Below, piece after piece: positions 5,993 to 10,961 of a stretch of 13,469 bases of DNA. The notes under the pieces were generated by a model, which worked only from the letters and a program-made list of their open reading frames with translations, was not told where the DNA came from and ran no database searches. A program made the translations under genes and the position numbers. The stretch's first letter is position 1. The number at the start of each line of letters is the position of its first letter. Source of the DNA: Anaerolineae bacterium (GTDB taxonomy: Bacteria > Chloroflexota > Anaerolineae > B4-G1); contig JALWUZ010000618.1 of the NCBI GenBank assembly GCA_027079895.1, positions 1 through 13,469 of the forward strand. Reading direction: 5' to 3'.

Positions 5993-7879
5993 ATGTCAGC
6001 GGAATACAGCGAAAAGATACGCAGCAGGAGCATTGACCCCGCCGCTCTGGAGATGTTGGCACGGGCGGAGGAGTTGCATTTGGAGACCGCGTGGGATCGG
6101 TACGAGGCGATGTTGCCTCAGTGCGGGTTCGGCGAGTTGGGCGTCTGTTGCCGCAATTGCAACATGGGCCCCTGCCGCATCAGTCCCTTCGACGATGAGG
6201 GGCCGAAACTGGGCATCTGCGGGGCGACCGCCGATACCATCGTCGCCCGCAATCTGACGCGGATGATCGCCGCCGGCGCGGCCGCCCACTCCGACCACGG
6301 GCGGGACATCGCCCACACGCTGTTGCTCACCGCCGAGGGGAAGGGGGGCGGATATGAGATCAAGGATGTGGAGAAGTTGAAGCGGGTGGCGGCGGAGTAC
6401 GGCATCGAGACCGAGGGACGCAGCAAGGAGGAGATCGCCCTCGACCTGGCGCGTGCCGTCTACGCCGAGTTCGGCAAGCAGGAGGGGCCGATTCAGTTCA
6501 CCCGCCGCGCCCCGGAGAAGCGGGTGGAGTTGTGGGAGGCGTTGGGTATTGACCCGCGCGGCATTGACCGTGAGGTGGTCGAGATTATGCACCGCACCCA
6601 CATCGGCGTGGATAACGACTATACCAGCCTGATCCTCCAGGGGCTGCGGGCCTCCATCGCCGACGGCTGGGGCGGCTCGATGATCGCCACTGAACTTTCC
6701 GATGTTCTCTTCGGCACGCCGACTCCTACCCGCTCCACCGCCAACCTGGGGGTGCTGAGCGAGGAGCAGGTCAACATTGTCCTGCACGGTCACGAGCCGA
6801 CGTTGTCCGAGATGATCGTCGCCGCTTCGCAGGACCCGGAGTTGATCGCTCTGGCGGAGAAGTACGGCGCCAAGGGGATCAACGTCGTCGGGATGTGCTG
6901 CACCGGCAACGAGATTCTCATGCGGCAGGGCATCCCCATCGCCGGGAATTTCCTCCAGCAGGAGTTGGCGGTCATCACCGGCGCGGTCGAGGCGATGGTG
7001 GTGGATGTGCAGTGCATCATGCCCGCCCTGGGCGCGTTGTCCGGCTGCTTCCATACCAAGTTCATCTCCACGTCACCGAAGGCCAAGTTCCCCGGCGCGA
7101 CTCATATCGAGTTCCACGAGGAGGAGGCGTTGGAGATCGCCAAGGAGATCGTCCGCGCCGCCGTCGAGAATTACCGGTTCCGCAAGACGGAGATGGTGCG
7201 CATTCCCGACGAGAAGACGGAGTGCGTGGTCGGCTTCAGCGTGGAGGCCATCCTGGCCGCTCTCGGCGGCACGCTCGACCCGCTGCTGGACGCCATCAAG
7301 AGCGGGGCTATCAAGGGGATCGCCGGGGTGGTCGGGTGCAACAACGTCAAAATGCAGCACGACTACAGCCACGTCGCTATGTTGAAGGAGTTGATCAAGC
7401 ATGATGTCCTCGTGGCGACGACCGGCTGTAACGCGATCGCCGCCGCCAAGGCGGGGCTGCTTCTGCCGGAGGCGGCCGAACTGGCCGGCGAGGGGCTCAA
7501 GGGGGTCTGCCAGGCGTTGGGGATTCCGCCGGTGCTCCACATGGGTTCCTGCGTGGACATCAGCCGCATCCTGGTGGTCAGCGCGGCCATCGCCGACGCG
7601 CTGGGGGTGGACATCAGCGACCTGCCGGTGGCCGGGGCGGCCCCGGAGTGGATGAGTGAGAAGGCGGTCAGTATCGGGGCCTACGTCGTTTCGTCCGGCA
7701 TCTTCACCGTGTTGGGGACGGTGCCGCAGGTGTTGGGCAGCCCGGCCGTCACCGAGTTGCTCACCGCCGGGGCGAATGAGGTGGTAGGGGCGGCTTTTGC
7801 CGTCGAACTGGACCCGGTCAAGGCGGCCCATCTGATGATTGACCACATCATGGAGAAGCGGGCCGCCCTGGGAATCTGA
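5993..7879 (+). CDS. cooS: CooS, anaerobic Ni-Fe carbon monoxide dehydrogenase catalytic subunit
   Basis: CooS catalyses CO + H2O <-> CO2 + 2H+ + 2e- at a Ni-Fe-S C-cluster. The 628-residue length is typical of the monofunctional homodimeric enzyme. All cluster ligands are visible: C44 and C52 for the intersubunit D-cluster; C53, C56, C61 and C76 for the B-cluster; and H265 (LHGHEP), the CC pair at 302-303 (GMCCTGNE), C341 (DVQCIMP), C449 (GCNNVK), C479 (TGCNA) and C520 (GSCVD) for the C-cluster. The active-site lysine is K557 in SEKAVSIG. In the proton-relay segment AAHSDHGRDIAH, histidines are at 99, 102 and 108 and the third position is Asp105. AGGAGGT precedes the ATG. No acsB, acsC/D or cooC is present in the window, so a role in CO oxidation is favoured over acetyl-CoA synthesis. 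Confidence 0.98.
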   Translation: MSAEYSEKIRSRSIDPAALEMLARAEELHLETAWDRYEAMLPQCGFGELGVCCRNCNMGPCRISPFDDEGPKLGICGATADTIVARNLTRMIAAGAAAHSDHGRDIAHTLLLTAEGKGGGYEIKDVEKLKRVAAEYGIETEGRSKEEIALDLARAVYAEFGKQEGPIQFTRRAPEKRVELWEALGIDPRGIDREVVEIMHRTHIGVDNDYTSLILQGLRASIADGWGGSMIATELSDVLFGTPTPTRSTANLGVLSEEQVNIVLHGHEPTLSEMIVAASQDPELIALAEKYGAKGINVVGMCCTGNEILMRQGIPIAGNFLQQELAVITGAVEAMVVDVQCIMPALGALSGCFHTKFISTSPKAKFPGATHIEFHEEEALEIAKEIVRAAVENYRFRKTEMVRIPDEKTECVVGFSVEAILAALGGTLDPLLDAIKSGAIKGIAGVVGCNNVKMQHDYSHVAMLKELIKHDVLVATTGCNAIAAAKAGLLLPEAAELAGEGLKGVCQALGIPPVLHMGSCVDISRILVVSAAIADALGVDISDLPVAGAAPEWMSEKAVSIGAYVVSSGIFTVLGTVPQVLGSPAVTELLTAGANEVVGAAFAVELDPVKAAHLMIDHIMEKRAALGI

Positions 7880-7886
7880 ACAGCCT

Positions 7887-7921
7887 ACGGCGCCCGGCGT
7901 CAGGGCGGCGTCGGGCGCCGT
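7887..7921 (+). terminator. GC-rich stem-loop between cooS and the NuoE-like gene
   Basis: ACGGCGCCCG (7887-7896) and CGGGCGCCGT (7912-7921) are exact complements; three inner pairs, one a G-T wobble, extend the stem to 13 bp with a 9-nt loop. TCTTTG follows, a weak T-tract. It sits in the 58-bp gap of an otherwise continuous gene cluster, so it may act as a partial terminator or mRNA-stability element that makes cooF-cooS more abundant than the downstream subunits. Confidence 0.6.
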
Positions 7922-7937
7922 CTTTGTGGAGGTCAGG

Positions 7938-8375
7938 ATGCCACTCATCGAGCGAGCAGCGATTCCAGAGGGAGGCGCGGTGCTGGCCCGGCTGCACGCC
8001 ATCAACGCCGAGCACGGTTATCTGCCGGCGGAGGCTCTGCGGCAGGCGGCCGACGAACTCCACGTGCCTCTGAGCCAAATCTACGGCGCGGCCTCGTTCT
8101 ACGCCGCCTTCAGTTTCGAGCCGCGCGGACGGCACACCGTTCAGGTCTGCCAGGGGACCGCCTGCTACATCCGGGGCGGGGACAAAATCCTGGATAAGTT
8201 GGAGTCCGCCCTGGGAGTGCGCCCCGGCGGCACTACCCCCGACCGCCGTTTCACTCTGGAGACGGTTTACTGCGTCGGCTCGTGCAGTATGGCTCCCGTC
8301 GTGCGGGTGGACGGGGATACCTACGGGCGGCTGAAGCCGGAGCGGGTGGAGCGGATTCTGAAGCGGTACGATTGA
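7938..8375 (+). CDS. NuoE/HoxE/HydC-like [2Fe-2S] subunit of an NAD(P)H-linked oxidoreductase
   Basis: This small subunit of complex-I-like dehydrogenases carries a thioredoxin-fold [2Fe-2S] cluster that relays electrons to or from the NADH/FMN subunit. The 145-residue protein has the usual helical N-terminus ('HGYLPAEALRQAADEL', 'IYGAASFYAAFSF') and the four ligands C71 and C76 (CQGTACY) and C112 and C116 (CVGSC). The ATG at 7938 has GGAGGT at 7928-7933; the longer frame from 7839 overlaps cooS and is rejected. Position after cooS suggests it belongs to a module that carries CO-derived electrons to NAD(P). Its expected partner, the NuoF-like gene, is 2.6 kb downstream beyond an inserted island. 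Without partners one cannot separate HydC (hydrogenase), an FdhA-linked subunit and NuoE proper. Confidence 0.93.
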   Translation: MPLIERAAIPEGGAVLARLHAINAEHGYLPAEALRQAADELHVPLSQIYGAASFYAAFSFEPRGRHTVQVCQGTACYIRGGDKILDKLESALGVRPGGTTPDRRFTLETVYCVGSCSMAPVVRVDGDTYGRLKPERVERILKRYD

Positions 8376-8389
8376 TTTGGCGGTGGAGT

Positions 8390-9430
8390 ATGAGTACCGT
8401 CAAGACTTTCGACCGGGTACTGAAGGTGCTGGCCCGCAACTACGCCGACGCTTTCCTGCGGCTCGCCCTGCCGGACGTGCCGCTGAAGTTGGCCGGCACT
8501 TTGGAGAACGTGGAACTGTCCATCCCCGAAGAGCGGGTGGATTTCGTCCATCGGGTGCTTCGGGGGAAGCAGGAGTACCTGTTGCACATCGAGTTCCAGG
8601 TCACACACCGCGCCGATGTCCCCCAGCGGCTGTTCGTCTACTCGGCCCTGCTGACCAAGCAGATGGACACGCCGGTCATCACAATCGTGATCTACCTGAC
8701 GCCACGAGGTAAGTCGCTGCCGGAGTCCTACGATGTCGCCGTGGACGACCTGGTACTCAACCGGTTCGAGTACCAGGTGGTGCGGCTGTGGGAGTACCGG
8801 GAGGAGATCGAGGCGGGCCGCTGGCCGGAATTGGCTCCGTTACTGGCGATGTTGACTCCGGAGCCGGACGCGCGGGTGTTGGCGCGGGAACGGGAGTTGA
8901 TTTTGAAGGAGAGCGACCGCCGCAAGCGGGCCGATCTGCTGGCCTGCGCCGTCACGATTGGGACGCGGTATTTCGATCGGGAGTTCCTGTGGCGTTTCTT
9001 CCGGGAGGAGGTGGAGATGATGAAGGAGGCGACTTTTATTGACGATTGGCTGCAAGAGAAGTGGAACGAGGGTCTCACGCGAGGTAGGCTGGAGGGTCTG
9101 AACGAGGGCCTCACACGAGGTAGGCTTGAGGGTCTACAGGAAGGATTGCAGGAAGGGTTGCAGAAAGGCTTGCATGAGGGCATACAAGTAGGCTATCGGG
9201 ACGGCCAGCGGGACACCAGCCGCTCTATTCTGCGGCGGGTGTTGCATATGCGGTTCGGGGAGGTCATGCTGCCTCTGGACGTGGAGGAGAAGTTGAACTT
9301 GCTCCCGCCCTCTCAACTGGAGGCCCTGATTTACGAGGCAATGACTGCCCCCGATGAGGAGTCCTTCTTCCGGGCGGTGCGTGAGGCGGGAGAGGTCGCT
9401 ATGCAGCAGGTCAACTGGGATGGAGAATAA
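8390..9430 (+). CDS. Rpn-family PD-(D/E)XK nuclease (putative transposase-like)
   Basis: The 346-residue protein resembles Rpn (recombination-promoting nuclease)/'putative transposase' proteins. The N-terminal domain (about 1-110) has the nuclease core: Asp51 in ERVDFV, then Glu68-x-Gln70 in LLHIEFQ, the E-x-Q variant of the PD-(D/E)XK motif, followed by a strand near 'TPVITIVIYLT'. A helical middle leads to a repeat linker (about 227-266, EGL/GRLEGL units) and a C-terminal domain ending DEESFFRAVREAGEVAM. The ATG at 8390 is 14 bp after the NuoE-like gene and has GGTGGAG close by. In E. coli, Rpn proteins are nucleases with reported phage-defence activity held in check by a shorter product from an internal start; this gene has a matching internal start near 9017-9020. 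Two further tail copies follow. The gene splits a redox gene cluster and looks like an accessory insertion. Confidence 0.85.
   Translation: MSTVKTFDRVLKVLARNYADAFLRLALPDVPLKLAGTLENVELSIPEERVDFVHRVLRGKQEYLLHIEFQVTHRADVPQRLFVYSALLTKQMDTPVITIVIYLTPRGKSLPESYDVAVDDLVLNRFEYQVVRLWEYREEIEAGRWPELAPLLAMLTPEPDARVLARERELILKESDRRKRADLLACAVTIGTRYFDREFLWRFFREEVEMMKEATFIDDWLQEKWNEGLTRGRLEGLNEGLTRGRLEGLQEGLQEGLQKGLHEGIQVGYRDGQRDTSRSILRRVLHMRFGEVMLPLDVEEKLNLLPPSQLEALIYEAMTAPDEESFFRAVREAGEVAMQQVNWDGE
9020..9430 (+). CDS. Putative internal-start product, RpnS-like C-terminal protein
   Basis: Inside the Rpn gene, in the same frame, a consensus AGGAGG (9006-9011) lies 8 nt before an ATG at 9020 (5 nt before an adjacent ATG at 9017). 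Translation from here would give a 136-residue protein lacking the nuclease core but holding the repeat linker and C-terminal domain. E. coli rpn genes are reported to encode just such a short intragenic protein that inhibits the full-length nuclease. The duplicated downstream copies also start at the equivalent methionine, which supports use of this site. The same DNA would of course be read as part of the long protein, and no expression evidence exists. Confidence 0.5.
   Translation: MKEATFIDDWLQEKWNEGLTRGRLEGLNEGLTRGRLEGLQEGLQEGLQKGLHEGIQVGYRDGQRDTSRSILRRVLHMRFGEVMLPLDVEEKLNLLPPSQLEALIYEAMTAPDEESFFRAVREAGEVAMQQVNWDGE
9068..9187 (+). repeat. Tandem in-frame repeats in the Rpn linker
   Basis: Two 36-bp units (9068-9103, 9104-9139) encode EGLTRGRLEGLN and EGLTRGRLEGLQ. 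They are followed by four 12-bp units (9140-9187) encoding EGLQ, EGLQ, KGLH and EGIQ. The equivalent place in the second tail copy has only EGLARGRMEGMR, so unit number varies between copies. Such EGL repeats probably form a helix or coiled coil and can change length by slippage. Confidence 0.85.
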
Positions 9431-9460
9431 CAGCAGCGTTTCTTCCGGGAGAGAGCAGAA

Positions 9461-9790
9461 ATGGCGAAGGGGGCGACCTTCATTGACGATTGGCTGCAAG
9501 AGAAATGGAACGAGGGTCTCGCGCGCGGCAGGATGGAGGGCATGCGGTTAGGCTATCGGGATGGCCAGCGGGACACCAGCCGCTCTATTCTGCGGCGGGT
9601 GCTGCGTATGCGGTTCGGGGAAGTCATGCTGCCTCTGGACGTGGAGGAGAAGTTGAACTTGCTCCCGCCCTCTCAACTGGAGGCCCTGGTTTCCGAGGCG
9701 GTGATCGCCCCCGATGAGGAGTCCTTCTTCCAGGCGGTGCGTGAGATGGGAGTGGCCGCTATGCGGCGGATCAAGTGGGATGGAGAATGA
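9461..9790 (+). CDS. Stand-alone copy of the Rpn C-terminal domain (putative RpnS-like protein)
   Basis: The 109-residue product has no nuclease core. It starts MAKGATFIDDWLQEKW, matching the residues just after the internal methionine pair of the upstream nuclease (MMKEATFIDDWLQEKW). It then has a shortened EGL linker (EGLARGRMEGMR) and the C-terminal domain (GYRDGQRDTSRSI ... FFQAVREMGVAAM). The open frame extends upstream from 9461 to the TAA of the full-length gene, with recognisable homology (QQRFFRERAE), but ATG 9461 is the first start and is preceded by GGGAGAGAG. Conservation of the frame and of protein-level similarity suggests it may be expressed. By analogy to the Rpn system it could bind and inhibit the nuclease. 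Alternatively it is a pseudogene remnant of a second nuclease. Confidence 0.65.
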   Translation: MAKGATFIDDWLQEKWNEGLARGRMEGMRLGYRDGQRDTSRSILRRVLRMRFGEVMLPLDVEEKLNLLPPSQLEALVSEAVIAPDEESFFQAVREMGVAAMRRIKWDGE

Positions 9791-9895
9791 CGCAGGGAGT
9801 TCCTGTGACGCTTCTTCCAGGAGGGGGTAGAAATGGCGGTGGTGATCGCCCCCGATGAGGAATCCTTCTTCCAGGCGGTGCGTGAGGCGAGATGA
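9791..9895 (+). pseudogene. Third, decayed copy of the Rpn tail
   Basis: In the same frame as the upstream copies this reads REFL, then a TGA where copy 1 has Trp (TGG), then RFFQEGVEMAVV and IAPDEESFFQAVREAR before a stop. About 80 codons are missing between the 'EMA' start region and 'VIAPDEE'; both edges carry GGCG, suggesting deletion between short repeats. An AGGAGG (9819-9824) still lies 8 nt before the ATG at 9833, so a 20-residue peptide could be made. Its stop overlaps the hydrolase start (ATGA at 9892-9895). Confidence 0.75.
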
Positions 9896-10923
9896 GCGGT
9901 TCACGTCTGGCACGTATTTTGTTGGGAATCGCCCTTTTGCTGCTGGGCCTGCGCTCGCCGACGGCCATCGGCAGCCCCTTGCCGGGCACCATCGCTTACG
10001 ATGTTGTCGTCACGCAGCAGATGTACCTGCCCGACCAGCCGTTCCACATCACCGACGCACGTTACAGCGGTAAGTGCGACTTCGAAACCCGGACGGTGGA
10101 GGTCATCCAGCCCTATGAGAACGGCTCCGCGTTGAGCGACCGCCCGGTGGTCTTTTTCGTCCACGGAGGCGGTTGGACCGACGGGTATGCCGCGTGGTAC
10201 ACCGACTATCTGACCCCCGTCCTGACGGCGGAACTGGGCTGGGTGGTGGTCAACGTGGACTACCGGCTGACCTCGAGCCTGGTCTATCACGTTGACGGCG
10301 AGGCAGACCCTTGCAACCCGGCCAACCCGACCAAAGCGGCCTGGTACGACGACAACATCCAGGACGTGGCGGCGGCCTTCGGGTGGACTGTCCAGAATAT
10401 AGCGGCCTACGGCGGCGACCCGCGCAACATCTTCCTGTTCGGCCACTCGGCCGGCGGGCACCTGGTCAGTCTGCTCGCCACGCACGAGGATTACCGTGCG
10501 CTCCGGGGTTCTATGCGCGGCGTGATCAGTATGAGCGGCGCGTATGACTTGAAAAACCTGTCCCACATTTTTGACTTGAACATCGCGCAGACCTTTCTCG
10601 GAGGACGCACAAACGAAAGCGCGCTGGAGGACGCTTCCCCTCTCACTTACGTGCAGGCCGGGGAGGCCCCGCCGCCCTTTTACGTGCTCTATTGTGAGGA
10701 CGAGTTGCCATCTCTGCCGGAGCAGGCGATCACCTTCACCACCGCTCTGGAAGCAGAGGGGTACACCGTCGAGTTGAGTTATCTGGAAGGGTATTCACAC
10801 ACCGGAGAGATGACTGCCATTGCCGACGACCAGGAGGCCGTCACCCGATTGATCACCTCCTACATCGAGACGCACACCCTCGACAAGAGGGTCTACCTGC
10901 CGCTGACTATGCGCGGCATCTAG
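9892..10923 (+). CDS. Secreted alpha/beta hydrolase (esterase/lipase-like)
   Basis: The 343-residue protein starts with a signal peptide: basic MSGSRLAR, a hydrophobic core ILLGIALLLLGL, and a likely cleavage site near residues 25-28. The mature part has the hormone-sensitive-lipase/BD-FAE type fold: oxyanion-hole HGGGW at 91-95, NVDYRL at 121-126, nucleophile elbow GHSAGG with Ser186, acid Asp270 (CEDE), and His303 (YSHTGEM). Likely substrates are small esters or polysaccharide side-chain esters, but specificity cannot be read from the sequence. The C-terminus ends KRVYLPLTMRGI after a short linker, reminiscent of 'YLPL' tails I associate with exported Chloroflexota proteins. The start overlaps the stop of the third Rpn tail copy, so translation may be coupled. 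It has no evident connection with CO metabolism. Confidence 0.9.
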   Translation: MSGSRLARILLGIALLLLGLRSPTAIGSPLPGTIAYDVVVTQQMYLPDQPFHITDARYSGKCDFETRTVEVIQPYENGSALSDRPVVFFVHGGGWTDGYAAWYTDYLTPVLTAELGWVVVNVDYRLTSSLVYHVDGEADPCNPANPTKAAWYDDNIQDVAAAFGWTVQNIAAYGGDPRNIFLFGHSAGGHLVSLLATHEDYRALRGSMRGVISMSGAYDLKNLSHIFDLNIAQTFLGGRTNESALEDASPLTYVQAGEAPPPFYVLYCEDELPSLPEQAITFTTALEAEGYTVELSYLEGYSHTGEMTAIADDQEAVTRLITSYIETHTLDKRVYLPLTMRGI

Positions 10924-10961
10924 CGGCGCTGGGACTCACCACTTGGGGCAAGGATGGACAG

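Larger units (their letters stand above)
8979..9895 (+). repeat. Tandem, degenerate triplication of the Rpn gene's 3' part
   Basis: Copy 1 is the 3' part of the full-length gene (about 8979-9430), copy 2 spans about 9434-9790, and copy 3 about 9795-9895. Copies 1 and 2 agree at about 92% over their last 240 bp by eye, ending in the same TGGGATGGAGAAT before different stops. Copy 3 keeps the first ~40 bp (GGGAGTTCCTGTG onward) and then jumps to the GTGATCGCCCCCGATGAGGA segment, having lost about 80 codons. All copies are in one reading frame. Confidence 0.88.

Noticed and set aside
5266..6036. 256-residue plus-strand frame across the leader, cooF and the cooS start
   Set aside because: It has no ribosome site of its own, is Gly/Arg-rich and overlaps cooF, whose 16 cysteines are decisive.
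9068..9187. CRISPR-like or non-coding tandem array
   Set aside because: The repeats are contiguous, 12 or 36 bp long, without spacers, and keep the coding frame; they are a protein repeat.
8390..9895. Complete insertion sequence carrying the Rpn gene
   Set aside because: I see no terminal inverted repeats or target-site duplication at the edges, so only an accessory insertion can be stated, not an IS element.
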